Positions 39,683-47,994 of a stretch of DNA of 50,735 bases are shown here, piece after piece (the first letter of the stretch is position 1; each line of letters starts with the position of its first letter). The translations under genes and the position numbers were made by a program. The stretch lies in the NCBI GenBank assembly GCA_005882525.1, contig VBGO01000075.1, positions 1 through 50,735 on the forward strand. Direction: 5' to 3'. A model generated the notes under the pieces. That model was given only the letters and a program-made list of their open reading frames with translations, was not told where the DNA came from and searched no databases. The stretch is from Chloroflexota bacterium. Lineage in GTDB: Bacteria > Chloroflexota > Dormibacteria > CF-121.

Positions 39683-40969
39683 CCGGGACGGGCCGCCCTG
39701 CATCCAGATCGTCTGGTCGCGGGAGGGACCGACTGACACGATATCGATCGGGGCCCCGCACAGCTCGCTGAGCCGATCGATGTAGCGGCGGGCCGCCTTC
39801 GGCAGGTCCTCGGGCCGGCGGATATCCGCGATCGAGGAGCGCCAGCCCGGCATCGTCTCGTAGACGGGCTCGCAGTGCTTGAGGTGGCTGATGTTGGACA
39901 TCGGATAGGCCTGCAGCTCGCCCTTGCTCAAGTAGCCGGTACAGATCCGAATCGGATCGAGCTGGTCGAGTACATCGAGCTTGGTCAACGCAATCGAGCG
40001 GATGCCGTTGAGGGCGACGCTGTAGCGGGCGACCACCGCATCGAACCACCCCACCCGTCGGGGCCGTCCGGTAGTCGTGCCGTACTCGACGCCGATCTTT
40101 CGGATCTGCTCGCCCAGCGCGTCGACGAGCTCGGTCGGCATCGGCCCATAGCCGACCCGCGTCGTGTAGGCCTTCATGACGCCCATCGTCAGGTCGACCG
40201 CGGTCGGCGGAATTCCGGAACCGGTCAGCGCGCCACCGGCGGTAGGCGACGATGATGTCACGTACGGATAGGTGCCGAAGTCGAGGTCCAGCATGCTCCC
40301 TTGAGCGCCTTCGAGCAGGATCCGGTCGCCGCGCGCCAGCGCCTGTTGAACGATCGGAAAGATGTCCTTGATGTAGGGGCCGAGCCGCTCGCCGTACCCG
40401 GTGTACTCCTCGAGGACCGCCTCCGGGTCGAGCGGCGGCACGTGGTAGAGCTCCTGCAGGATCGGGTTCTTGATCTTGTTGAGGACGAAGCCCAGCTTCT
40501 TCTGCAGGAAGCGTGGCTTCTGGAGGTCGCCGGCGCGAAAGCCGATTCGCCGAATCTTGTCGGCGTAGGCGGGACCGATGCCTCGCCAGGTAGTGCCGAG
40601 CCGGTCATCGCCGCGCTGCTCCTCCTCGAGCTTGTCCAACACCGGATGCCAGGGCATGATCACGTGGGCACGGTCCGAAATGACCAGCCGGTCGGTGCTG
40701 ATCCCCCGCGACTGCACCTGGGCCATCTCTTCGAGCAACACTCGCGGGTCGAGCACCACGCCGTTGCCGATGACGCAGGTGGTATTCGGATAGAGGATGC
40801 CCGAGGGAATTAGGTGGAAGCGGAACTCCTGGCCGGCATTGACGACGGTGTGACCGGCATTGTTGCCACCCTGCGAGCGGATCACCATGTCCGCTCGTTC
40901 GGAGAGCAGATCGATGATCTTGCCCTTCCCCTCGTCGCCCCACTGGCCGCCTACGAGGATGGTGACCAT
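39641..40969 (-). CDS. purA: adenylosuccinate synthetase
   Basis: It converts IMP and aspartate to adenylosuccinate with GTP, the first committed step to AMP. The 442-residue protein starts VTILVGGQWGDEGKGKIIDLL (GTP loop and catalytic Asp), has GGNNAGHT, LLEGAQGSMLDLDFGTYPYVTSS and TTTGRPRRVGWFDA. The usual C-terminal motif SVGPSRDQTIW is followed by about 19 extra residues that overlap the 3' end of the convergent RnfD-like gene (42 bases). ATG at 40969 lies 3 bases after the dnaB stop with GGGAG upstream. Confidence 0.96.
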   Translation of the reverse strand: MVTILVGGQWGDEGKGKIIDLLSERADMVIRSQGGNNAGHTVVNAGQEFRFHLIPSGILYPNTTCVIGNGVVLDPRVLLEEMAQVQSRGISTDRLVISDRAHVIMPWHPVLDKLEEEQRGDDRLGTTWRGIGPAYADKIRRIGFRAGDLQKPRFLQKKLGFVLNKIKNPILQELYHVPPLDPEAVLEEYTGYGERLGPYIKDIFPIVQQALARGDRILLEGAQGSMLDLDFGTYPYVTSSSPTAGGALTGSGIPPTAVDLTMGVMKAYTTRVGYGPMPTELVDALGEQIRKIGVEYGTTTGRPRRVGWFDAVVARYSVALNGIRSIALTKLDVLDQLDPIRICTGYLSKGELQAYPMSNISHLKHCEPVYETMPGWRSSIADIRRPEDLPKAARRYIDRLSELCGAPIDIVSVGPSRDQTIWMQGGPSRLSVRQREHEPSHP

Positions 40970-40972
40970 GGC

Positions 40973-43594
40973 TTAGCTCCCGCGTCTGTGGTCGAGGTTG
41001 GCGAACTTCGTCTGCTCGTCGATGAAGAGCAGCTCGAGCTTTCCGGTCGGGCCGTTGCGGTGCTTGGCGATGATGATCTCGGCGATGTTGCGCTTGTCCT
41101 CAGCGACGTTGTCGTTGTAGAAACGCTCGCGATAAATAAACAGGACGAGGTCACTGTCTTGCTCGAGGGTCCCGGACTCACGAAGATCCGAGAGTTGCGG
41201 ACGGTGATCGAGTCGTTTTTCGGGTTCGCGGCTGAGTTGCGAGCACGCGATGACGGGAATCTGTAACTCGCGAGCGAGACTTTTCAACGATCGCGAGATG
41301 TCCGAAACTTCCTGAACACGGTTTTCCTGATTGCGCCCCTGCATCAGCTGAAGATAATCCACGATGATCAGACCGAGGTTATTCGCCGACTTCAGCCGAC
41401 GGGCCTTGGTGCGCATCTCCATCACCGAGACGTTCGGCGAGTCATCGATGTAAATCTGCGCTTCGGACAGCGCACCCATCGCCTGGGCGATGCGCGGCCA
41501 CTCGGCATCCTTGAGGAGCCCGGTTCGCAGTCGATACGAATCGACCGAGGCTTCACTGCACAGCAGCCGCGTCACCAGCTGCTGCTCGGACATCTCGAGC
41601 GAGAAGATGGCGACCGGAACCTTGTACTGGATCGAGGCGTGCTGCGCGATATTGAGAGTCAGGGACGTGTTATGGACGAGCACGTCCTCGGCGATGAAAT
41701 TCGCGCCCGATGGGACGGCGAGATCATAGACCTGGTGTTCGCCAATCGGCTCGATCGAGACGATCCGATCCCAGTAGACTTCTGGATTGGCGAGCTCACT
41801 CAGCCACCAATCCTCGAGAACCTCATTGAAAATTCCGAGCCGTCGCTGTGAGAGGCCGTGATTCGTCCTCGGGTTATAGGTTTCGAATTTCGATGTACTG
41901 GCTCTTTCTCCCGAGAGGACCGCCAGCTTGGACCAGCCAAGCCCCTGCATCGCGGCCGCCTGACCCACCATTTTCCAGACGACAAGTGGGAGATGGCCGG
42001 TGTTGCGACGAAACATAGGAAGATCTGACGGGAACCGGGCAACCTTTTCACCGATCCAACCGATTTCGCTTTGATAGGTTGCGACCGACTCAGAGTCAGT
42101 TACTTGCACCCGCCAACACCGTTCGGACTTTCGGTAGAACCGCGACACGATGCCAAAACGCACAAACGCATGATGCATATCCTTCGCCAGCCCTTCTGAG
42201 GCAACAGCGAATTCAATCCGAGGCCGGCCATTCTGCGTTCGGAAGATGCTGCCATCGCACGACATCAAGCCTCGAATGAATTCACGAAGCGTCTCTTTAT
42301 CCCATCGCCACGCTGCATCGGGGAAACGCTTCACCTCAGACTTCTTTCCCCAGAGGCTAAATTCCTTCAGCCAACGAATGACAGGATTCGGCTGCCACGA
42401 ATATGGACCGAGAAGCTTATGAAAACCCGCAACAACATAGTGAGGCCCATGCTGTCTCACATGGCAGGTTGGAAAATGGGACGCGATGGCATCCTTGAAG
42501 TCGGCCACTATTTCGGCATCTACGTTGGTAAAGTCGGGAGCCGTCCCGGAAAGCCCTCCGTCACCAACGAAGTAGCCGAGCAGGCGAGCCAGCGGAGCCG
42601 GCACGCTTTCCTTGCCGAACACGGGTAGGCGCCGCGGAACGGCGATCGTATCTCCGATCACGAGGTCGTGCAGAGGCTGCCAGCCGGATACGGTCAGAAA
42701 CGGATGATGTCCAGTGACTTCGACTCGCCTTCCCGTTTGCGTCGTGACCGCAAAACACGGTTGCACACCGCTGTCGACCCACGCGCCGATCTGACGCGGC
42801 TCGATCCGACCGTGGGGTGAAAGCCCAAAAACCGAAGCCTTCCGTTGTCTCACGAATTCTTCGATCGTTAGCCTGGCACCCGTTTCCGGATCGTCGACGA
42901 GCGTGCTCCAAATTAGGCACTTTCCTACGCCCGGCCTTGCGGCAATGATGATCAGGTCGGACTTCTGGAAGCCGCCGGTCTTCGCATCAAGGTCATTGAA
43001 ACCACTGGGTACGCCCGAAATAACTGACTGATCCTTGTGGATCTGCTCGATCTGGTCCCAGGTGGTCTTGAGAATGTCTTTGAGCGCGACGAAGTCCTGG
43101 GTGATGCGGCCTTCCGCGATGTTGAAGATGACGCCTTCCGCGGTATCGAGTGCCTGGCTCGCGGGCGTGCTGTCATCGAAGCCCAGCGCCGTGATCCGTC
43201 CGCCGGCACTGATCAACTTTCTCTTGGTGGCGGCCTCCTCGACGAGGTGGCCGTAGTACTCGACGTTGGCCGCCGTCGGCACGCCACTCTCCAGCTCCGC
43301 GAGGAATGCCTGGCCGCCGATACGCTCGAGGACCAGCATCTTCTCCAGCTCCGCGGCGAGCGTCAGCAGGTCGATCGGATCGGCACGGTCGTAAAGGTTC
43401 AGCGCCGCCCGGAAAACCTGGGCATGGTGGTCGAGGTAGAAGTCCTCGGGCCGCAGGAAGTCCGCCACCCGCACGACCGCGTTGCGATCGAGCATCAGCG
43501 AACCAAGCACCGACGCTTCCGCCTCCAGGTTGTGGGGCGGCACCCGGCCGCCGGTTGCCGGCGGCGCCGGCGAGCGTCTCAGGTCAACCGTCAA
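40973..43594 (-). CDS. dnaB: replicative DNA helicase DnaB interrupted by an intein
   Basis: An 873-residue precursor. Residues 1-225 are the DnaB N-terminal domain and linker, ending in the P-loop AARPGVGK. Residues 226-642 are an intein. Residues 643-873 continue the RecA-like core from T643 (TSLTLNIAQHAS), with Walker B LIIVDYLQLMQG and the arginine-finger region HRNGPTGKLELLF. After splicing the helicase is 456 residues, a normal size, and GVGK joins TS to restore Walker A. The start is TTG at 43594, overlapping the rplI stop by 4 bases (TTGA). Without splicing the ATP site would be broken. Confidence 0.96.
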   Translation of the reverse strand: MTVDLRRSPAPPATGGRVPPHNLEAEASVLGSLMLDRNAVVRVADFLRPEDFYLDHHAQVFRAALNLYDRADPIDLLTLAAELEKMLVLERIGGQAFLAELESGVPTAANVEYYGHLVEEAATKRKLISAGGRITALGFDDSTPASQALDTAEGVIFNIAEGRITQDFVALKDILKTTWDQIEQIHKDQSVISGVPSGFNDLDAKTGGFQKSDLIIIAARPGVGKCLIWSTLVDDPETGARLTIEEFVRQRKASVFGLSPHGRIEPRQIGAWVDSGVQPCFAVTTQTGRRVEVTGHHPFLTVSGWQPLHDLVIGDTIAVPRRLPVFGKESVPAPLARLLGYFVGDGGLSGTAPDFTNVDAEIVADFKDAIASHFPTCHVRQHGPHYVVAGFHKLLGPYSWQPNPVIRWLKEFSLWGKKSEVKRFPDAAWRWDKETLREFIRGLMSCDGSIFRTQNGRPRIEFAVASEGLAKDMHHAFVRFGIVSRFYRKSERCWRVQVTDSESVATYQSEIGWIGEKVARFPSDLPMFRRNTGHLPLVVWKMVGQAAAMQGLGWSKLAVLSGERASTSKFETYNPRTNHGLSQRRLGIFNEVLEDWWLSELANPEVYWDRIVSIEPIGEHQVYDLAVPSGANFIAEDVLVHNTSLTLNIAQHASIQYKVPVAIFSLEMSEQQLVTRLLCSEASVDSYRLRTGLLKDAEWPRIAQAMGALSEAQIYIDDSPNVSVMEMRTKARRLKSANNLGLIIVDYLQLMQGRNQENRVQEVSDISRSLKSLARELQIPVIACSQLSREPEKRLDHRPQLSDLRESGTLEQDSDLVLFIYRERFYNDNVAEDKRNIAEIIIAKHRNGPTGKLELLFIDEQTKFANLDHRRGS
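41669..42919 (-). mobile_element. DnaB intein with LAGLIDADG (DOD) homing endonuclease
   Basis: A 417-residue in-frame insertion (residues 226-642 of the precursor) between Lys and Thr of the P-loop. It starts with Cys226 (block A), has block B VTGHHPF (Thr294, His297), endonuclease block C LLGYFVGDGG (Asp345) and block E GLMSCDGS (Asp447), block F VYDLAVPSGANFIAEDV, and ends His641-Asn642 followed by Thr. All splicing residues are present, so it should be active. Its DNA is visibly more A+T-rich than the flanking dnaB exteins, which suggests later arrival by homing. Confidence 0.93.
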
Positions 43595-44037
43595 GCGGAG
43601 GTGACCATCAGCGGGATCCGGGCGGTGACCTCACGGTGGAGCTTGACGTGCGCCGTGCCAGGCCCCATGGCCTTCACCGGCGCCTCGAACTCGATCTTCC
43701 GGCGGTCGAGCGTGATCCCGTGCTGTTGCTTGAGGGCGGCCGCCACGTCGGCATTCGTTACCGCACCAAACAACTTGCCATCCTTCCCGCTTCGCAGTTT
43801 CAACACCACCTGGGCCGTCTCGAGGCGCGCCGCCAGGGCCTTCACGTCGGCCAACTCGCGCTGCTCGCGCTGGACGGATGTGGCCTTTTCCCGCTCGACC
43901 TGCTGCTGCGCACCGCGGGTCGCGGGTTGGGCCAGCTTGCGAGGGATCAGGAAGTTGCGGGCGAAGCCGTCGGCGACGTCTTTGGTCTCGCCGGCCTTGC
44001 CCGTCCCTTTCACATCCTCGATCAGGACAACCTTCAT
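43591..44037 (-). CDS. rplI: 50S ribosomal protein L9
   Basis: A 148-residue ribosomal protein. The N-terminal domain KVVLIEDVKGTGKAGETKDVADGFARNFLIPRKLA is the L9 signature, followed by a long basic helix and the C-terminal domain (KLFGAVTNADVAAALKQQHGITLDRRKI). It overlaps the DUF1232 gene by 4 bases (ATGA) and dnaB by 4 bases. L9 next to dnaB is a common bacterial arrangement. Confidence 0.97.
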   Translation of the reverse strand: MKVVLIEDVKGTGKAGETKDVADGFARNFLIPRKLAQPATRGAQQQVEREKATSVQREQRELADVKALAARLETAQVVLKLRSGKDGKLFGAVTNADVAAALKQQHGITLDRRKIEFEAPVKAMGPGTAHVKLHREVTARIPLMVTSA

Positions 44038-44432
44038 ACGGCACCCCGCCGCGCCTGGACGACTGCCAGGCCACGGCCACGCAGGTCGTTGAGACGCGCC
44101 CGCAGGCCCTCGCGGCTGCGCCGCAAATCCTGGTCGAACACGCTGGTTCCGAGGGTGATCCGCTCCTGATGCTCGGCGACCACCTCCTTGGGTGCCTTTT
44201 CGACGAACAGTCGGACCGCAAGCACGGTCAGGGCCACCGCGTCCATCTCGCCGAAGATGGGCAAGCGCAAGGGGACATCGACAACCGGATTGAGGATCAG
44301 CGCCATCGCGGCCGCGAGCGCCAGCTTGTTGCGCTGGGGAACGCGCGGATCCCGATAGAGACAGTAGGTCAGCTTTCCGTAACGAGGCAGCTCCCGAGCG
44401 ATCCGCCGGAGCAGCCGAAGACTGAGCAGCAT
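44034..44432 (-). CDS. DUF1232 (YkvA-like) protein
   Basis: A 132-residue protein with the DUF1232 core LTYCLYRDPRVPQRNKLALAAAMALILNPVVDVPLRLPIFGEMDAVALTVLAVRLFVEKAP, where the Asp and Pro pattern around the second hydrophobic segment is conserved. The function is unknown; the family is often membrane-associated. It is the first gene of the rplI-dnaB-purA run. A TAAAAT box lies about 65 bases upstream and GGGGA precedes the ATG. Confidence 0.82.
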   Translation of the reverse strand: MLLSLRLLRRIARELPRYGKLTYCLYRDPRVPQRNKLALAAAMALILNPVVDVPLRLPIFGEMDAVALTVLAVRLFVEKAPKEVVAEHQERITLGTSVFDQDLRRSREGLRARLNDLRGRGLAVVQARRGAV

Positions 44433-44499
44433 GCTTCCCCTATTCCCCGCGAGCCTTGGGTCGCGTCGAGCCTGCTCCGACGCGTCCGTGGCGCCGCAG

Positions 44500-44505
44500 A
44501 TTTTA
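44500..44505 (-). promoter_or_regulatory. -10 box for the DUF1232-rplI-dnaB-purA run
   Basis: Minus-strand TAAAAT (44505-44500) lies in the 86-base gap after the antiporter gene. The predicted leader is about 60 bases and ends in AGGGGA before the ATG. No clear -35 is visible. Confidence 0.42.
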
Positions 44506-44518
44506 ACAGAGCATCAGC

Positions 44519-45631
44519 CTAACGAGCCGTCGTGACAGCTGTCTGTCGCGATATCCCCAGCACCTCGAATACAGGGCCTGTGGAAAGACCTTGAACAACT
44601 AGCGAGAGGAAGACAAAGCCGAAGACGAGGACCAGGATGGCGTCGTGGCCGGCGACCTCCGCCGGCACGCCGAGGGCGAGCGCCAGGGCCAGCGCGCCAC
44701 GCATCCCGGCCCAGACCAGAGCGAAACGCCACGACCAGGGCCAGAGATCGCTGCGGGAGAGCGTGACCAGCGTCACCATCAGGGCGCGCGCCAGCAGCAC
44801 GATAGCGGCGAGCAGCAGCAAGCGGCCACCGGCCCCAACCACCTGGTCGATGCGGACCTGCAGGCCCACCAGCAAAAACACAACGCTCGACATGGCAAAG
44901 CCGAGCGAGCGCCAGAAGCGATGAACCTGGTGGTGAGTCGTTGGCTGATAGGCCGATCCCAGGAGCAGCGACGTGGCGATCACTGCTAGCAAGCCGCTGG
45001 CCCCGATCCATTCGGCGAGCAGGTACGCGGCGTAGGCGGCGGCGACCGTGACGGCGATCTGAACGGGACGAGACACGATCCCGAGCAGCCGGCGGGTAAG
45101 CAATCCGACGCCGGCTCCGACCGCGAGGCCGCCGCCCGTGAGCCAGAGGAAGAGGCCGACGACACCGGGCGCATCGAGCACGTGACGCTCGACCACCGCG
45201 AGCGCGACCACGAAAAGCACGACGGCGACCCCGTCATTGACAAGGCTCTCACCCTCGAGCGCGACCCGCAGCCGCTCCGGCGTGTGCAGCCGGCGCAGCG
45301 CGGCGAAAACGGAGACCGGATCGGTTGCCGCCAGGATGGCCGCCAGCAGCAGCGCTTCGGCCGAGGGTAAGCCGGCCGCCCGGAGTAGCCCGAAGACGAT
45401 GCCCGCGGTCAGCACCGCACCGGCCACACCCAGCAGCAGGATCCAGGACAGCTCGCGGCGGACGGCCGAGATTCGCATCGAGAATCCGGCGTCGAACAGG
45501 AGCGGTGGCAGGAAGACCACCAGGACCAAGCTCGGGCTCACGCTAAAGGCCGGCACGACGCGCGCGGTGGCGAGCAGCGCCCCAACCAGCAGCAGCAAGA
45601 ACGGCCAGGGCCAGCGGCGGATCGCCGTCAC
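44519..45631 (-). CDS. CPA1-type Na+/H+ antiporter, short N-terminus
   Basis: A 370-residue cation/proton antiporter with about ten helices. The motifs FLPPLLFDAGFSM, ILAATDPVSVFAAL and ESLVNDGVAVVLF are the CPA1/NhaP ion-binding core, and WAGMRGALALALALGVP is the late conserved helix. The protein starts directly in what corresponds to the second family helix, so the first helix is absent or degenerate. The start is GTG at 45631, overlapping the CCA-enzyme stop by 4 bases (GTGA). No C-terminal regulatory domain is present. Confidence 0.88.
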   Translation of the reverse strand: MTAIRRWPWPFLLLLVGALLATARVVPAFSVSPSLVLVVFLPPLLFDAGFSMRISAVRRELSWILLLGVAGAVLTAGIVFGLLRAAGLPSAEALLLAAILAATDPVSVFAALRRLHTPERLRVALEGESLVNDGVAVVLFVVALAVVERHVLDAPGVVGLFLWLTGGGLAVGAGVGLLTRRLLGIVSRPVQIAVTVAAAYAAYLLAEWIGASGLLAVIATSLLLGSAYQPTTHHQVHRFWRSLGFAMSSVVFLLVGLQVRIDQVVGAGGRLLLLAAIVLLARALMVTLVTLSRSDLWPWSWRFALVWAGMRGALALALALGVPAEVAGHDAILVLVFGFVFLSLVVQGLSTGPVFEVLGISRQTAVTTAR

Positions 45632-47025
45632 TGGGAAAGCAGTTCGGGGTGCGCCTCGAGGTAACGCCAGGCCGCCTCGGGGTCGGCCGGCAGCGTTCCG
45701 TCGACGATCGCGTCTTCCAGCGCCGACTTCGCCCGCTTGATCCAGGGACCGGCCGGACGGCCCGTTCGTACCATCAGGTCTTCGCCGGTGAGCGGTGAGC
45801 GGATCGCGGCGATCGCATCGGCGTCCAACCGCCGGATGCGCGCCTCGAGGTCGTCGATCTTGATCACGTCCGGGTAGTGACTGGCGCGCATGTCGGCGCG
45901 AGCGAGGGCGAGCAGCTGGTCCAGCTCGTCACCGGCGTCGCGAACCAGCCGGCGCACCGCCTTGTCCTCCCAGCCTTGTGGGTCGTACTGGATGGGCCGC
46001 ATGTGGAGGCGGACCAGCCGGGTGACCGCGTCGATCACCTCGCCCGGGTAGCGGAGCTGCCGGAGCGCGGGGCCCGCCATAGTGGCGCCAACCTCCTGGT
46101 GACCGATGAAGGTCGGCTTCCCCTCGCGAAGTTCGTGCACGGCGGGCTTGCCGACATCGTGCAGGAGCGCGGCGAGCCGGGTGACCAGATCCGCGGGAGC
46201 GAACGAGGCGGCCAGCAGCGCGTGGCCGAAGACATCGTGGCTGTGCCAGCCGCCCTGCTGCATGCCCTTGCCGGCCTCTAGCTGAGGCAGGATCCGCGGC
46301 AGAAGTCCGGTCGCATCCAAGAGCTCCAGGCCACTCTGCACTCGCTCCGCCAGCAGCAGCTTGGAGAACTCGTCGCGGATGCGCTCCATCGACACGGTGG
46401 GTGGTTGCAGCCGTCCCGACTGATCCCGGATGGCGGTTTCCACCGAGGGGTCAAGTGTGAACTCGAGCGTGGTCGCGAACCGAACCGCGCGCAACATGCG
46501 GAGCGGGTCTTCGTCGAAGGTCGTTTTCGGCTCGAGCGGCGTTACGATCCGGCGCGCCTTCAGGTCATCGAGGCCGCGACCGGTCAGGTCCAGCACGGTT
46601 CCGTCCCAGTCCATCAGCAGCGTGTTGATCGTGAAATCGCGCCGCATGACGTCATCCTTCAGCGTGCCGGGACTGACCTCGGGCTTGCGGCTGGTGCGGT
46701 CATACCGTTCGACCCGGCTGGACACGAACTCCAGCGCATGCCGCGGGTCGAGGTCGAGGTGCGCCGTGCCGAATCGCTCGAAGATCACGGGGGGATGCAG
46801 CGTCAGGGCGGCGCTGACCGCGGTCGCCAGCTGGATGGCGCCCTGTCCCTCCACCAGGATGTCGACCTCGCGAATCTGTTTTGCCCGGTCGTCACCCAGC
46901 AGCCGGTCGCGCACGTAGCCCCCGACGACCAGGGCGCGCCGCCCACGTTGTTGGGCGTGCTCCCGGACCGCCGCAAATGCCGGGCCCCAGTCCGGCAGGG
47001 CCGGCGGATCAAGCCGGGCGGGCAT
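45628..47025 (-). CDS. cca: CCA tRNA nucleotidyltransferase / poly(A) polymerase family, with HD domain
   Basis: A 465-residue class II nucleotidyltransferase that adds or repairs the CCA end of tRNA. The polymerase head has LVVGGYVRDRLLG (35-40) and the metal-binding EVDILVEG (53-60), then RRDFTINTLLMD and the RIVTPLEPKTTFDEDPLRMLRAVRFA segment. An HD phosphohydrolase domain follows (LAALLHDVGKP). It overlaps the ROK gene by 17 bases and the antiporter gene by 4. Whether it adds the complete CCA or only part cannot be read from sequence. Confidence 0.92.
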   Translation of the reverse strand: MPARLDPPALPDWGPAFAAVREHAQQRGRRALVVGGYVRDRLLGDDRAKQIREVDILVEGQGAIQLATAVSAALTLHPPVIFERFGTAHLDLDPRHALEFVSSRVERYDRTSRKPEVSPGTLKDDVMRRDFTINTLLMDWDGTVLDLTGRGLDDLKARRIVTPLEPKTTFDEDPLRMLRAVRFATTLEFTLDPSVETAIRDQSGRLQPPTVSMERIRDEFSKLLLAERVQSGLELLDATGLLPRILPQLEAGKGMQQGGWHSHDVFGHALLAASFAPADLVTRLAALLHDVGKPAVHELREGKPTFIGHQEVGATMAGPALRQLRYPGEVIDAVTRLVRLHMRPIQYDPQGWEDKAVRRLVRDAGDELDQLLALARADMRASHYPDVIKIDDLEARIRRLDADAIAAIRSPLTGEDLMVRTGRPAGPWIKRAKSALEDAIVDGTLPADPEAAWRYLEAHPELLSQ

Positions 47026-47968
47026 GCCTGGTGTATAGACGCGCGTACTCGACCGCGCCGATCAATCCGGCGTCATCACCGAGGGCGGGACCCACGATGC
47101 GCAGTCCCCGGCGCGATGCCTTCCACGACGAGGCGCGCATCGACCGGCGCATCGGGCCGACCAGGAGGTTCCCGGACTTGATGACGCTCCCGCCCAGCAC
47201 GATCAGCTGCGGGTTGAACAGGTTGACGAGGGTCCCCATCGCCAGTCCCAGGTACGTGCCGGCGTTCTCCAGGATGGCAGTCGCCAGCTCGTCGCCGGCC
47301 CGGGCGGCACGAGCCACGTCCTCGGCGTGGGGGTGCTCCAGCCCGTGCAGCGCGCTCCCGGGCGTTCCCCGGGCAGACTCGCGCGCCGCCCGGGCAATCC
47401 CAGTGCCGCTGGCGATCGCCTCCAGGCAGCCCCGATTGCCGCAGGTGCAGAGCGGCCCGCCGGGCTGCACCACGATGTGGCCCACCTCGCCCGCAATCCC
47501 ATGCGCGCCGGCGTAGAGCTCACCGCGTAAAAGCAGCCCGGCCCCGATGCCGGTGGACACCGTGACATAGATCATCTCGCTGGCGCCGCGGGCCGCCCCG
47601 CGTCGGTGCTCCCCGAGGGCGGCCAGGTGGGCGTCGTGGTGCAAGAAGCTCTGGATGCCAGTTGCGCGGGTCAGGATTCGGTTGAGCGGCACGTTGCGGA
47701 AACCGGGCAGGTTGGCGGGGCTGATGACGATGCCGGCCGCCGGGTCCACCGGCCCGGGCAGGCCGATGCCCAGGGCCCGCACGCGACCCGACGCCGTGCC
47801 ATCCTCTTTCAGCGCTTCCGCGACGGCATCCACGATCCGATTGATGACGTGCTGACGGCCGCGGGCGGCCTCGGTCGGGTGCCGCACCACCGTTTTCAGG
47901 CGGCCGCGATCATCCGCCACCGCGACGCGGAGTTGCGTGCCACCAAGGTCGATGCCGACGAAGGCCAT
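47009..47968 (-). CDS. ROK-family sugar kinase (glucokinase-like)
   Basis: A 319-residue ROK kinase. The ATP site is VGIDLGGTQLRVAVAD, the substrate segment is GLPGPVDPAAGIVISPANLPGF, the catalytic Asp lies in HHDAHLAALGE, and the zinc motif is CTCGNRGC (Cys174, Cys176, Cys181) with His in GEVGHIVV. There is no helix-turn-helix, so it is an enzyme and not an NagC-type repressor. The substrate is probably glucose or a relative. ATG at 47968 lies 26 bases after the MFS gene stop. Confidence 0.92.
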   Translation of the reverse strand: MAFVGIDLGGTQLRVAVADDRGRLKTVVRHPTEAARGRQHVINRIVDAVAEALKEDGTASGRVRALGIGLPGPVDPAAGIVISPANLPGFRNVPLNRILTRATGIQSFLHHDAHLAALGEHRRGAARGASEMIYVTVSTGIGAGLLLRGELYAGAHGIAGEVGHIVVQPGGPLCTCGNRGCLEAIASGTGIARAARESARGTPGSALHGLEHPHAEDVARAARAGDELATAILENAGTYLGLAMGTLVNLFNPQLIVLGGSVIKSGNLLVGPMRRSMRASSWKASRRGLRIVGPALGDDAGLIGAVEYARLYTRHARPA

Positions 47969-47994
47969 GGCTATCGCGGCTCAGATTACCGCCG

